Shown in pieces: positions 13,719 through 26,500 of a DNA stretch of 64,000 bases. Made by a program: the position numbers and the translations under genes. Below the pieces are notes generated by a model. That model saw nothing but the letters and a program-made list of their open reading frames with translations. It ran no database searches and had not been told where the DNA came from. The stretch lies in NCBI RefSeq assembly GCF_000091045.1, contig NC_006683.1, positions 313,941 to 377,940 on the forward strand. Direction: 5' to 3'. This DNA comes from Cryptococcus deneoformans JEC21 (Eukaryota; Basidiomycota; Tremellomycetes; Tremellales; Cryptococcaceae). Position 1 is the first letter of the stretch. Every line of letters starts with the position of its first letter.

Positions 13719-15003
13719 ATGTATGTCCCAGAGCCAGTCGCAGAGCCTTGCAGTGCGGGGCGAGAGAGTAACGCAGAGTGGAGGCCGCGGATAGTCGGGG
13801 AGCGGACCGGCAGGCGGAGCAGACATGAGGGATAGAGGATGGATTGCCATATACTGTATGCCCCGTATTTGATTGCATGCTGACACTCTCTTGTTATATC
13901 GCAAAGGTCAAACAAGATCGTCGTCAGTCTCTTCTCTTACAGCTCATAAGCATCCACTGACCTGCATTGGTGTTCACCTGGCCCTATCTATCCTCGCTCG
14001 ACCGTTGCACATACACAGCCAGAGATATATCGCGCCGTCATCGACGATGTTGTATCAAGTGTAAAAGTAGATTTTGAAGAATATGGAATGGAAGAAGAGA
14101 TTCTGATGCACCTCCAACAAGTAGGTAATCCCGTTCCGCATTGCACCGCGGGAACGGAACGATGACTGAGTCGTTTGCTGACCTGCTGAAAAACCAGAAA
14201 TGGGAAGCTAAGCTGCTCGAAACACGAGTCGCCGACTTTGCCCGTGCCGGCTCATCCTCAAGATCCCCATCGCCAACTCTTGAATCAAAGCCCGAAGCTT
14301 CTTCACCCCCCGCTGGTCCTTCAAATTCCCAATCGGCCGATATGTTCCCATTCCCTCGGCAGGGGCAAGTCCAAGGCTCGAGTGCTGCCATGCCTGGTGC
14401 TCCTGGAGTAGGCGCGCTGGGCACAAATGGGTTTGTCAACGGTGGGGTACAAGTGCCGAGTGGACAACAACAGGGTGAAACTAGAGTGAAGATGGACCCT
14501 GACGAGGTTATGCGGTTAAGAGGCGGAGCGGTGTGTTCTCATTTCTGCGGCCCTCTTTGCTCTTTTCATGACGCTGACATCAATGATTATTCGGTATAGG
14601 CTGAGGACGGTCACAAACCGGAACCAAACGCTGCAGGTTTGCTGCCAGGGGACGACGTTATCGATTCCGATCTAGATGACTCCGATGATGAGTTTAGAGG
14701 TGATGTCGACGGTGGTGAGGATGAAAATGACGTTGATATCGTTTTCTGTGTGTACGACAAGGTATGTTGCTGTCTCATCATTCCCCTCTGTGGCTAGTTA
14801 CATATGCTGATCGCGCGTTTTTGTGGAAATAGGTCCAAAGAGTAAAGAACAAGTGGAAGACGGTGTTCAAAGACGGAATGATACATCTTAATGGGAAAGA
14901 TTATCTTTTCGCCAAATGTAATGGGTATGTACAGACTGCCAGATTGTTTCGTTGCTCGCTATGCTTACCACTTTTTTGCGCAAATAGCGAATTTGAATGG
15001 TAA
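13719..15003 (+). CDS. TOA1: TFIIA large subunit (Toa1)
   Basis: TFIIA stabilises TBP on promoter DNA for RNA polymerase II. Exons: 13719-13720, 13907-13922, 14019-14120, 14198-14530, 14600-14761, 14833-14924, 14988-15003 (240 aa). The N-terminal four-helix part reads NKIVPEIYRAVIDDV...DFEEYGMEEE. A variable Ser/Pro/Gln-rich spacer and an acidic block (DSDLDDSDDEFRGD) follow. The C-terminal beta-barrel half reads VQRVKNKWKTVFKDG...GEFEW, the canonical end. The exon holding SNKIV has no ATG. The best solution is an initiator split by a 186-nt intron (AT at 13719-13720, donor gtatgt; G at 13907), which gives MSNKIV exactly as in orthologues. A less likely start is ATG 13839. Confidence 0.93.
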
Positions 15004-15661
15004 TCTTCGCCCTCGTCCTCTTCTACCAATATTTCTTCATCGCTTCACCTACTGCCTTGTTTTATCTGTCACGACATAGCGTGGCCCTTCATCTTTCTTA
15101 TCACCAGCTCAACAATTTCCCAGAGGAGGAAAATCCAAAATCACATGTTTTCAGAACGCCTTTTTGTATTCTCAATGTCTCCATACGCTCGTCCTCCCTT
15201 CCCCTCGCTCCCTTCTTCTTTCCGGCTTTTCATGTGCCAAGCAGGGACTTTACAACTTAAGCAAAACATAAACAGTAAATCTCCATCACGTTAATGTCAT
15301 GTCTCACAGTTTATGTAACGGAGAAAATCCGAATAGGCCCAGAATGCGTGGTCAACGATGCATTGCTTTTGTAACTAGTGGAAATTTCTTACGATTCGTT
15401 CGGAAACTCATCACAATGAACTTTTGAGAGCTGTACAGACAATTCTGAAAGCATTAATGTTCAGGTAAACAGCGCGCTCACATTCATAATGTCGATAAAA
15501 TAATATAGACTCGGAAATAAACATCCGTACGACCGTGTATGGAGAAAGAAAACAGATACTTCTATTTGGTATCGATATCAAAACAGGTATAACTTCTTAT
15601 CGTGTGTTCACATCTCCTCTCTTTACACCATAAATTATATTTACCAAATCCTGAAAACGAA
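15004..15661. other. Intergenic between convergent genes, 658 nt
   Basis: This holds the 3' flanks of TOA1 and the CSC1-family gene. It is AT-rich with pyrimidine tracts. No open frame shows codon structure, and I see nothing to annotate. Confidence 0.6.
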
Positions 15662-18489
15662 TTACGCAGTGAATCCCTCATACCAAGCCTCATCAGGAGG
15701 AGACCTCTCCACGTCAATCGCTCCCTTCTCAGTCATGACCGCATACTCCAAATTCGCCTCCACGCCCTTGGCGTTGATCTGCTCAACCTCAAACGCACCC
15801 AAACCATGCGGGTCTGCGGCAACCCAGATGACGGGCTGCTTCTTCCACAAGGCGGGGTGGTCAAAGGCACGATTGTGGAAGCCAGAGGTGTTGCCGAGCT
15901 CGGGGCCGGCGACCGCATTTTCATCAGGTGAGTCGGTGGCGCCGCCAACCTTGGGCTCGACAGAAGAAGAATGGGGAACGGAGGGGGTGTTGTGCACAAA
16001 AATGAGGTAAGGCTTGGTGAATCGGAACCAGTCGATGTAAATCTGGATGACAGCAATGCAGACGATCATAACACACTAAAGCACACATGTCAGTTGCTAC
16101 AATCAAAACCAAATGATCATACTTACCATGACGGCACCGCATCCCAAACCACTCTTGGACCTGTTTCCATTTTCATCGGTAGAAAGGAAGAACAAACCAG
16201 CCATACAGACACCTTGAATGTAAAGAGACACGAAGACGGTCCTGAGAGCCTTGATGTAGTACAGACCGCCAGTCTCGGCAGCGTCGGGCTGGTCAGCACA
16301 CCAGTGGATGACATACTTGTTGGCGCAGTAAAGAAGGATGAAGGCGACCAAGGCGAGCACAGTGATAATAGGCTGGATGACAGAGTAGACAATGGTAACG
16401 CAAATGATAAGACAGGTAGGAGGGAAGGCAGTCGACCAAGTGAAGGAGTCCATTTTGTACTTCTTCAAGTAAACTTTTCGGGGAGTGCCACCGGCCAAAA
16501 TGTCACGGAGCAAGTACATGATCCAAGGAACCAAACGAGCGTAGGTCTTGGCGGCACCGGACAAGGTGGCGGTAAGGATAAAGGTCAAGAAGAAGATGGA
16601 AGCACCAGGAAGCTTGGTGGCAAGCAAGGTGGGGACTTCACCGGCAGTGTCGCCCAAATTGCCGAGAGCATTGATCAAACCGGAAGCAAGAGTGACGATA
16701 AGGAAACCATGAATGACCTGGAAGAGCCAGAATCGGCTGAAGAGTTTGAGCTCAATGTCGCTACATCCGAGTCAGCAAAACAGGTGATTACAAGAGACAA
16801 TAGATGTAAATTCACCTCTTTCGGATCTCACCCTGCATTTTGACCATCAAACGGAGAACGACAGGCAAGAGCATGAAGAGGACAGCAAGCAACGCAGGAG
16901 GAAGAACACCCTTAATGATACCAAGGGCGGCAGGGGGCAGTTCACAGATCCAAGCCAGCCAGCTGGCATTGGCACAAAGGGTATCAACGTTGGAGATCAT
17001 ACCGACAAAGGCAACAGGGATGGCCCAGACAATGATCAAGCCAACAGTGAGACACCAAGAGACGATAGTTCGGGCGTGACGTTCCCAAGGGCTCATAGAG
17101 ATGTTGGACCATTCAATATCTTCAGGGACGACTTCGATACCGCCACGGATGTGCATGTTGGACTTGTCAGTTTTGCTTGCCAGCTTAGCGAAGGCGTGAG
17201 CCTCGAACTGAGAAGAGAATCGGATGAACGCAGTGTTGCCTTGAGGAAGATCCTCAATACCTTCACGTAACTCGTCGAGCTTGACATTGTGCTCGTGGAT
17301 GTAGTCGGGGGAGGTCTCGAGGTTCTGCTTCTGACCGATAAGACCAAGAAGACCTTGTTTCCACGAAGGACGCTTCTTGGGGAGGACATAGCGGTCAATG
17401 AGATCACCACCAGAAGATTCAGCATCGTATTTGCCTATTAAATGGGAAGAGTAAGCAAATGACATAACAAGAATGTAAGGCACTTTGTTGATTGACCTGA
17501 ATTCTAAAAACTTACCTTGCGTCTCGGGGGTCTTGCCCTTGCGGACATTCTTCGCAGCGCGCTTCTGGAGCTTGGCAACACCACCTTCGAGCCTGGCACA
17601 CTCGGCATCTCGCTCCTTCCAAACTTTCTCGACGTTCTTGCACTTGCGAGTCAACCAAACGCGCCTTACACCACCTTCAGAGTCGCCAGTGGCACCGGTG
17701 TTCTCAGTAGCGGTAGATTGACGAGAGAAGGGGTTGGCAAGTGCAAGAAGATTGGTGCCAGAGCCGTTACCAGCACCGACACGAGAGACGACACCAGCGA
17801 GCTCCTTGATGCCAGTGGAAGAGTTGAGGCTGTCAGGGATGTTGGTGATGGCAATGGTCCTAGCGCGCGCAAGAGACAAGTGCTGTGGAGTGGTCAACCA
17901 AGTTTGTCGAACATCGACAAAGTGATTGTACTCTCTCCAGATCAAGTAAACGGTCCAGCTCATCAAGACAATAGCGACAAGGAAATGGGCAACATGCCTG
18001 ATCTGGTCTGTTTCACCAACGTTGCCGAAAGTCAACTTGTTTAAGCCCGTGTTCCCCTGGTTAGGAGAAATAACAGAAACAGGAATAAGGATCGCACAAG
18101 TGAGGATTTCGTAGGGGATAAGCATTTGAAAACCAAAGACCTTGAGGAAGCGGACGTAAAAGTAGGCATCGGGACCATTGGAAGTAATGATGTCCTGATC
18201 CGGTGTTTGGATCAACGTTTTCCAAAACGCTATTATACCCGATGGGAGAGGTTGAGGTCGTTTGCTGCACACAGAATTGAGTGCCGGCCATAGACCTTTT
18301 CATTCAAGATTAAACTTACCTCTCAGGAGGAAGGATTGTCCTGGGCTGGAAAACCCTCTGCAGGTCTTTCCTTCCGTGGAGGACGAGCCAGAGAGCTGAG
18401 AAAGCTCCGACCGTGATACCTGCCACGACAAGCGCCGCGACGAAGGATGAGGTCGTGGACGTTTGCACGTCCGCGTTAGTAGCCGACAT
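15662..18489 (-). CDS. CSC1/OSCA-TMEM63 (DUF221) cation channel
   Basis: This is a member of the calcium-permeable stress-gated channel family, in the plasma membrane or endomembranes. Exons, 5' to 3': 18489-18320, 18264-17516, 17434-16816, 16760-16127, 16075-15662 (861 aa). A short N-terminal tail and TM1 are followed by the RSN1_TM region and a cytosolic loop with the RNA-binding-like fold (TIAITNIPDSL...AFIRFSSQFEAH). The PEDIEWSNI motif of the family precedes a run of many hydrophobic helices. The large hydrophilic C-tail ends in YEGFTA. Phases are consistent across all four introns. This could be the Csc1 or the Rsn1/Phm7 branch; the sequence alone did not let me choose. Confidence 0.92.
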
Positions 18490-19887
18490 GGCGAATAAAG
18501 ATGGATGGGCGAGGGGCGAAGTGTAACGATGAGTTGATGGTAAATGCTACGAAAATTTGACCGCAAGTCAGCGCTCCTGTGCTTGGACTCTTTTCATTCG
18601 GGACTATTTCGGGTGGGCTAGTGGGGAATAACCAGTTTTCAACCCCGTTTACCCGAAGTGCTTGTTTCCCGGGCGACTCACCTCGTTTGATACGCGTCAC
18701 CTGTAGAAATATGGTTGTTCGTTCTCCGCTCTTGCAGCTGGGAGACAGGCTGGTCAGTTGCGGGCGCTGAGAAAGAGAAAATGAGAATGGATGTTGGCTT
18801 GTCGGTTGTGAGGCGTTGTTTTTATTTATCTTTTATATTTATTACTTCCGTGCAAGAAGCAGGGAAGGTTCAAATGACGCGACCGTCCGCCTAGACTTTC
18901 AGGGTATGACGTAATATCTCCCCTTATTTAGCTCAGGTCCTGATTTCATCAGTGCTTATTTCTAGGACACGATTTGCCTCCGCTCACTGCGCTTCGTAAC
19001 ACGCTCCTTCCTCTGCGGCTCTCCCGCTGTACGATGTAACGGGGAGGTTTTGGCGCTCTGTCGCTTTTAGTGGGCGGGAAGGAGGAGTCGAAAGTCAAAA
19101 AGAGAGGGATCACCGATGGTACTAGTGCTGTGCACACTGTCAATCGTCCAGTCATATGCGATATGGCCATCCGCCACATACTGCTCCATACTCGTCCATG
19201 ATCACTCGCCATCGTCCATACATACAGGCACAGCTCCTGCTCCACCATTGATCCACCGCCCGTCCCTGGTAGACAAAGGATGTTTGAGAAGACGAAAAGA
19301 AAGGAAATAGAAGCGTTAGAAAAGTTGAGAAACGAGATGTGAAGCATGATAATCATTTTCGGAGATCCGGTGTCGGCGGAATTTAAGGGTGCACTGGAGG
19401 GATCGACAGCAAGCGACAATCAAACAACGCGCCCTTTTTTGCTTTGTTGTTTTTTTCTCGTTGTTTCCTCTTGAGGATCCATCTTCGTCACTGTCTGGAA
19501 ACGAGAGCTGGGTGCTGGCATTCCCTTGTCCAGCCCACCTTCTACCAGTTCTCTCGCTTTTCACATAGCTATGCTCTATAAAACGTCCAGCTGTATATAA
19601 AGCCATAGTGCCCACTCTGTAGCAATGTATCTGCGACCAACCATCCTATTACAGGTGCACATTTGTTGTTGGTTGATTATTTCATGCGGTTGATGCTGTA
19701 TTATACATGGTACAACATAATATCTATGTATAACATATATTTATGAGCCTCCTCAGACAAAGAAATCTACATAAGGCAGGCCTTTGCCCCAAGTCAAGAC
19801 TTGCACAGAATGCCCATGACCAACTCTAAACGAAGATGATCAGGGTCGTAGATAAGTAATAAGCAGAAGTCTTAATCTTTCAATAGA
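18490..19887. other. Intergenic, 1.4 kb upstream of the channel gene
   Basis: This lies between the channel start and the 3' end of the F-box gene. It is longer than most gaps here. Several short frames exist (for example 18949-19419 minus), but none has splice signals or protein-like composition that I trust. It may contain the channel's 5' leader and promoter. Confidence 0.45.
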
Positions 19888-21822
19888 TTATTTCACCCAC
19901 AGGATCAATCGTTTACAGCTCATCTCAAGGTCGAAAATGAGGGAGTGATGCCCAAGCGTTGGGCGCTTGATTAGATGACCGGTATGTAAGTCCCATATCT
20001 GTTGAGCCACATAGCAGAATCACTGATCAGTCATCCAGAGACCTTCGATAAAAGACCCAACCTCACCATGACACTTTCGTCGTAGCTGCCACTAATCGCC
20101 ATCCCATCCCTTACCCTCAGAGCTACGGCTCTTACAAGATTACTATGTCCTTGGAATACTTTGAGAAGTTTACATGTCTCGGCGTCATACAACTTGACAA
20201 GGCATTCATTGTCTCCCGTAAGAATGTAATCATCCTATCACGTGTTAGTAATATTCGCTTTCAAGGGATTTCACGAAAGCTCGTACGAACCTCCCATGCA
20301 ACACAAGCAAGACCTCTCCCGACATCAGCACCCTTTTTCAGCTGGCATCCATTTTTTATATCCCACACTATCCAGCTCCCATCCCCACTAGCGGACACGA
20401 CCTCTTCCCTCTGTTCACCCTTTTCCCGGCTGGTCCAATCGACCTTGCGCGGCGTGACGCAGTTCACTGGACCACGATGTCCTGTGAGTAGGTGGACAAG
20501 CTCAAACGAGTCTCGAGAGTAGACACGGACATGACAATCCTTGGAAGCGGTGACGATGGATGAAGATGTCAAGGCAACATCAAGGACCGCCAGAGGATGC
20601 AAAAGGTTTTGCAACTTGGTCACTGCTACTGATTTTCTTTGAGGGTAGGGTGATAAATCCAGAGACCAGATGGAAGCGGTACAATCGGAGGAGGAAGTAA
20701 CCAGTAATCCTCTCTCTTTATCATCGAGTTCAAAGCAGAGACCCAAGACACTTCCGTTATGCGCATTGGGTATTGTGGTAACAAGTCTCGCTTCTTCATC
20801 ACTGTTGACAGGCGGCAACCTCCATACTTTGATGCTTCGATCCCTTGAACCTGTGATGAGCCAGTTCCCCACTGACTGAACGCAGTAGACACTTTCCGTA
20901 TGACTTGATAGTGTTGAAAATGATGCTCGGTGAGCTGGTAATAGTGATCGAATGAGTTGAGGAAGTGTGCAGGCGGTACGATGAAGAGTAGGATAGTGTA
21001 TTGGGATGTACTCGGGAGGCACCTTTTCTTCAATCTCATCGATAGTATCTTGAGTTTCCGTCACCCATGTTAATCCGTCCCATTGTCCTCTAGGCCCCTC
21101 CCATACTCCTAAACCTCGCTCCAGTACCTCCTTGGATAACTGGGATGTATAACCGGCAGCATTGAATATTCGTGCCCATAAGATAGGTGCGCGGGAGAGG
21201 TTATAGAAGCGTTTTGATAGACTAGACACCGACGAAAGTGCTTGTGGTGTTGGTGGTAGGTGGAGGAGAACTTCCAAGATACTGAAAATATAGGCATGAG
21301 CAGCAGAAAAAGAAGGACAGGGTCGAAACGTAGAACGTACAGGTCATCAGGCAAATGTTCAAACTTTAAGCCTTCTTCAATATCTCGCTTCCTTTCACAA
21401 GTGACACCCTCATTGTCTGTGAAATACTCCTTGCAATCCTTGACCTGCTTTGATTTGGCCTTTCGTTTGACAGGAGACTTCCCTGGATCGGCTTCACCGT
21501 TGGCGACCATCGAAAGTACAGCGAGTCGGTCGGCGAAAGATGTTATAGGAGACGATAATGTGCCCATCCAACCGGACTTTTGCCCGGATTTAGTGGGAGT
21601 GGATTCCACTCTAGTTGGAGTTGCTTTCAAGGGGGAGCCGCTTGTCGGCATACCCAAATCAGCAAAGAGCCCTCCGAGCTTTCGGCGATTTGAAGCTGTC
21701 GTATTTGGTGACCAAGAAGCTGGCACATTTTGCTTGGTTTTGAGGCGTGGAGGCAGTGCCGAAGGTGGTTCTGACGAAGGATCTTCGGAGCTTAAAGAAG
21801 ACTGCCGCTTAATGGAAAGCAT
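19888..21822 (-). CDS. F-box/WD40 protein, putative SCF substrate receptor
   Basis: This is a likely substrate receptor of SCF (Skp1-Cul1-F-box) ubiquitin ligases. Exons, 5' to 3': 21822-21341, 21281-20291, 20234-20067, 19998-19888 (583 aa). A Ser/Thr/Pro-rich N-terminus with TP sites is followed by an F-box at about residues 155-200 (LPDDLILEVLLHLPP...LSKRFYNLSRAPILW). WD repeats then run to the end, with blades such as LITGSRDRSIKVWRL, LLVTSSSDCTASIWSL and VVSASGDGSWIVWDI. An in-frame upstream ATG at 21855 would add 11 residues. It resembles the Cdc4/Met30/Pof1 layout, but I cannot assign the orthologue. Its presumed scaffold, CUL1, lies 12 kb away in the same window. Confidence 0.9.
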
Positions 21823-22377
21823 GATTGATATAATATGATCGGCTTTTCGGTTCAAGTTCGGGAAATGTGGTTACTGAGGTATACGAAGATGCGTGGTACG
21901 GTTCTTGCCAGTTTCGGAGAAGGCTAACGAATATGTAGCTGGTTCTGAGAGGATAGCTACCCCACTGCTGCGGTTTGACTGGCCAACTCGAAGAGGACAA
22001 TAGTGAACAGTGGAAAAATAACAAAAAGGGCGATGATGCTCCTCAGGCAGAAACTTCCGCCCGGATCTAAGTTGTTGGCCTTTTGATTTTTCGAACGCGA
22101 GAGGCGCTTCTACCGGCGGGTTCATCTTCAAATCCGTCATCATCGCCCGCCCTTAACTGGCCATATGCACAGCCATGTTGAGGGAGCAAAGCATTTTGGA
22201 AGAAGAATTACGTTTTAACGTCTAAGCACATGAAACTCGACGCAAACTACAAATGATACATGACATGACATAAAGACGTTACGCAATTACAAGGCCAGTT
22301 GTTCGTAACCAACAGTGGAGATCCAAAATATTCCCTAGAAGGTTCGTCAAAAGTGATTGTCTCTGCACTTCGAATCT
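21823..22377. other. Intergenic, 555 nt
   Basis: This is the upstream region of the F-box gene and the 3' flank of the cytochrome b5 gene. I see no further gene. Confidence 0.5.
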
Positions 22378-23325
22378 CTAATTTCTAACCAGCATGCCGA
22401 CTAGACACTCCTTTAACATGAAATCCAAATTGACCCAAGAATGTGTTGACACTGTTTTAAAGTTGTCAGTCACCAAAGATTGTTGTTAATTCTGGGAAAG
22501 CGGTCTCCCCCAACTCACTGAACAACCGTGTCCCGTCTCTACCTGCAACCCGCATAAGATCTTCTTCGCCTCCAGGATGAAAGGGGAGATAGGGTGTGAT
22601 ATTATACACCATTCCATTGAATGCTGACCATGCATCATCGGGCGTATTGTGCTATATCTTTATCAGCTTTTATAGGATCAAGTTGGAAGGGAAAAATCCG
22701 TACCTCTTTCAGCTCTGCAAGGGTGACTCGCTGAAATGAGGTAACACCACGAAGGTTCTGACCGCTCGAAGTTAATCGAGCCCAGTCCAGAGGCGAATGG
22801 CCAGGTGTAAGTGCAACCTTTGCCCTCTTCTTCTTCGTCGAGACCTCAGACTTCTCCTTTTCCCCCAATTTATCTTCGCCCCCAGGCTGAATGCCAAAAT
22901 TCGGCTTCTTCACTGTGCTATGAGGGGGTTTCATGTCCCCTATTGGGATATTGTCCGGTATTATGGCAATGTTGAGATCTGAGGGTTCTTCTTCGACACT
23001 CTTAGTAGGAGAAGGTGGGCAGACGGCAACGGACAATGTAAGGACTGGCGCTCCCCTGGGAGGGTCTGTTTTTGTAGTTGGAGAGGCACTTGACGATGAT
23101 TGGAGTGGCCTGGAGCGTTGATGGGAGTTCAACATGGGGAATGGTGGCGGAGCATCGAGACCACTGTCACCATCGACTGCTTGGTCATTCGTAATCGATT
23201 CTGTCTTTTCTTCCATAGGCCCTTCGGAAGGCGCAGGGCCTCGTGACCAGCTTGGTAGTGATGGCAACAGCTGAATATAATGAGCTTCCGACTTAGCGCC
23301 GTACAGACAAACATACCCAGGACAT
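22378..23325 (-). CDS. Cytochrome b5 heme-binding domain protein
   Basis: Exons, 5' to 3': 23325-23317, 23270-22704, 22651-22519, 22451-22378 (260 aa). The first 170 residues are a disordered Ser/Pro-rich region. The C-terminal 80 residues are a cytochrome b5 domain: TLAELKEHNTPDDAWSAFNG, then YLPFHPGGEEDL with the first axial histidine, and FMSTHSWVNLDF with the second, ending VGMLVRN. The HPGG motif and this arrangement match the Irc21-type fungal proteins and the N-terminal domain of animal CYB5R4. There is no reductase domain or membrane anchor. The start is inferred from the only ATG in the open phase (ATG TCC TGG before donor gtatgt), so the N-terminus is uncertain. Confidence 0.85.
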
Positions 23326-23582
23326 CCTTTTTTGATTTGGTTGCTTGGATTGTAAACAAAAAGCGGACGCAAGACGGAGAGCAAATTGCCACCCAAACAA
23401 ATGTAATTCGACATTTCTCACGGTGGTCCATGCAAGTCTTGTTGACGCGACTCCCGACGCGAGCGGGGGCTGGGGGACTTGGGGAAGAAAGTGAGGGGGA
23501 ATGACGATTTCGCTTTACTCTCAACCTACCTATTACTCATAACTCTTACAAGGAAAGACGGAGAGAATAGAAGGGGGTAGCG

Positions 23583-26500
23583 ATGTGAGTAGATAGAAGC
23601 ATTCAAATTGGAATTCGAATGCTAATATACCGCCAGGGCATCTCTCAATAAGCTTGCCATTCGAGGCATCCGTTCTTTCGATGACAAGCATGTCCAAGTC
23701 ATAGAATTCTATTCACCACTTACTGTAATTGTTGGACACAATGGTAGTGGCAAGACTGCGAGTTTTAACCATATAGGCTAGGTTGACGAAGCTAAAGTAC
23801 ATCGTAGACAATCATCGAGTGCTTGAAATACGCTACCACCGGTGACATGCCGCCCAATACTAAGGGCGGAGCCTTCGTTCATGACCCAAAGGTTTGTAGT
23901 TGATATCCAGATGTATCACCCATGCTTATTACTGCCATAATGCAGATGGCTGGTGAGAAGGAAGTCAAGGCTCAAGTCCGTTTGAGATTCTGGAATGCCA
24001 AGCGGGAGCGTATGACGGCAACTCGAAATTTACAAGTGACGACGAAGAAGACTGGTCAATTGACCATGAAGACGCTGGAAGGTATACTGGCTAAGACGGA
24101 TGTTGGTGATTCAAGTGGGAAGGTCTGTGAACCTCAGGCTGCTATTGACAAGGATACACCAGCTGATATTGATGTAACAGAGAAATACCATCTCTACGAA
24201 ATGTTCAGAAATGGATGAAGAAGTTCCATACTTGTTGGGCGTGTCGAGGGCCATTCTTGAGAATGTGATCTTCTGTCATCAAGAAGAGTCCAATTGGCCG
24301 CTTTCTGAACCGGCCGCATTAAAAAAGAAATTTGACGACATCTTCGAAGCTACCAAGTGAGTGAGAATGAAGCTCGATTTTGCCTCAGAACTGAACTCGA
24401 CTGGTGTAGGTATACGAAAGCTTTGGACAATATTAAAACTTTAAGAAAAGAACGAATGGCCGAGCTCAAAGTTGACAAGGAGAGACTCAAGTTCCTCAAG
24501 GCTGACAAGGACAAGGCTGAGCGTGTGAGTGCCCTTCGATGAGGCCTATACCTTTTCTCATGCGATGTCCGGTAGTTGCGCAAGGATTTGGAAGAGTCAA
24601 TTTCCCAAGAAAACCGTAAACAAACAGAACTCGACAACCTCAAAGAACGATATGAAACTATCAAGATTCGTAACGCCGAATTTTACGAGGAAGCAACACA
24701 TTTCCGACAAATCTATGAACAGTCGAAGTCGTTGAAGGAGAAAAAGAAGATGTATGAGGACAACCGAAAGCATTCAAAGTTGAATATGCAAGAGATGGAT
24801 GGTAAATCCATATCCTTTTCGTCAACATCAGGTGAAATGTGCTGAGAGACTCACAGAATCGACTGAGGAACTCCTCCATATGCAGCAAAACTTCGACGCC
24901 CACCTTCGAACCCTTACCATGCAGCGATCAGAAAAGGAGGATGCGAAAGAGAAGGAGGAATCTGAGTTGGAGGACCTTCGTGTAAAGGAGAGGAATCTTG
25001 CTAATAGGCAGGGTGGGCTGGTTGCTCATCGTCAAGTAAGTAACCCCATCATTGGTTTACACACAGGCAGCGCTGATGTTGGTCAAGACGTACGAGCGTA
25101 ATTTGAGAGAGCGTGAAGCTGCGATAAGGCAGATCGCTAAGGCTCATGATCTGGTGGGATACGATTACTCTCCTTTGGAAGATTCGAAAGTTGCAGAGTT
25201 CGTGGATAAAATTTATGAGATGGTGAGGAAGGCAGAAAATGATTTGAAGAAACTTCAGGTGAGAAATATGTCTTTCGACACTGGAAGTTGAAAATTGATT
25301 CGCGACGAAGACGGAGAACAGTAGGAAGGAAAGAGAATTGCAAGAGGAACTGGACCGGTTGTCAACCATGAAGACGTCTGCCCAAGCTACGAAAAAGAGC
25401 AAAGAGGAACAAATCGTGCGTAAGACGTGTTTCCCAGTCAATTCGGGCTCTGGATGACTGACGCCCGCATAGATTAGACTTACCGAGAAGATCCGCACAT
25501 CTGAGGCAACCTTCCATTCCATCTCTAACCCCTCTGTCGAACTCGAACTCAACCAGAATAAGCTTACAGAGTTGGAGGCAGACCTCTCAAAATTCCAAGC
25601 TGAGATCACTGATGCCAAGTATGACGAGAAGATTAACCAAAAAGGCCTTTTGATCAGGCAAAAGGAGCTGGAGAGGGATAATATCAATGCAGAGTTGGCT
25701 GTGTTGAACAGGAAGGCAGACTCGAGGGCGAAGTTAGATCTGCAGAGGAACGAGTTGGAGGGCAAAAACTCACAAATATCAACATTGTGAGTCACTGTAC
25801 TCCAGAACAACATCAGCGCTAATGATCTGGTAGATTAAAAACCCACGAGGCTAAGTTTAGAGAGCTCGTCGAGGTAGATATACATGATGTCAAACCAGAA
25901 GACATAGAGGATAAGGTCATTGGTGCCATCAGGTAGGCGTCATATTCTAACACGTCCAACTTTTACTAAATCCCTTGGTGTAGTCGAAAGGACAGAGATC
26001 TCATACAAGAAGAAAACAATGCATCAGCTCTCAACAGGGATCATTCTCAAGTACAAGCATCGCTTAGTCGAGCTCGAGAGGAACTCGCAATCAAGAAGCG
26101 AGAGATTCACAGTAAGTACTTTGCCCTTCGCGCTTGATCCATATGCTCAGCTCATTGAATAGACATGCAACGCGAGATTGAGGCTGCGATTTACAATGTC
26201 AACCAGCCGGCTGAAGAGGAGGAAGTGCCTGCTGAGGAGGCCAAGAATTTGGCAGAGGCCTTTGATATCTGTCGAAGCGAGATTGAAAGTGTGCAACGGT
26301 ACGTAGCTTATCCTCTGAAGCCTCTCTTCAGCGCTGATGCGATATCCAGAGCGATCATGGACAAGCAAGGGAGCAGGGTCGTATGGGAAGGATTGCTCAC
26401 AACGGTCAAAGCGGGTGGAGTCTGTGAAGCCTGTAACCGTGGGATCAAGCACGAGGAGAAGAATGCTGTCACTAGACATGTGAGTTGTTATAGACAGAGA

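Noticed and set aside
13332..13915. Overlapping minus-strand frames (up to 190 codons) upstream of KRE33
   Set aside because: They overlap the TOA1 first intron and the divergent promoter, have no splice logic, and their composition is not protein-like.
15971..16843. 290-codon plus-strand frame opposite the channel gene
   Set aside because: It is antisense to well-conserved DUF221 exons, rich in Asp/Gly/Lys as expected for the mirror of membrane helices.
24802..24831. 30-nt intron in RAD50 ending at 24831
   Set aside because: Too short, and it puts the next exon out of frame; the acceptor at 24856 gives a 55-nt intron in frame.
25036..25066. 31-nt intron in RAD50
   Set aside because: It keeps frame, but a 52-nt intron ending at 25087 has a branch site and normal length.
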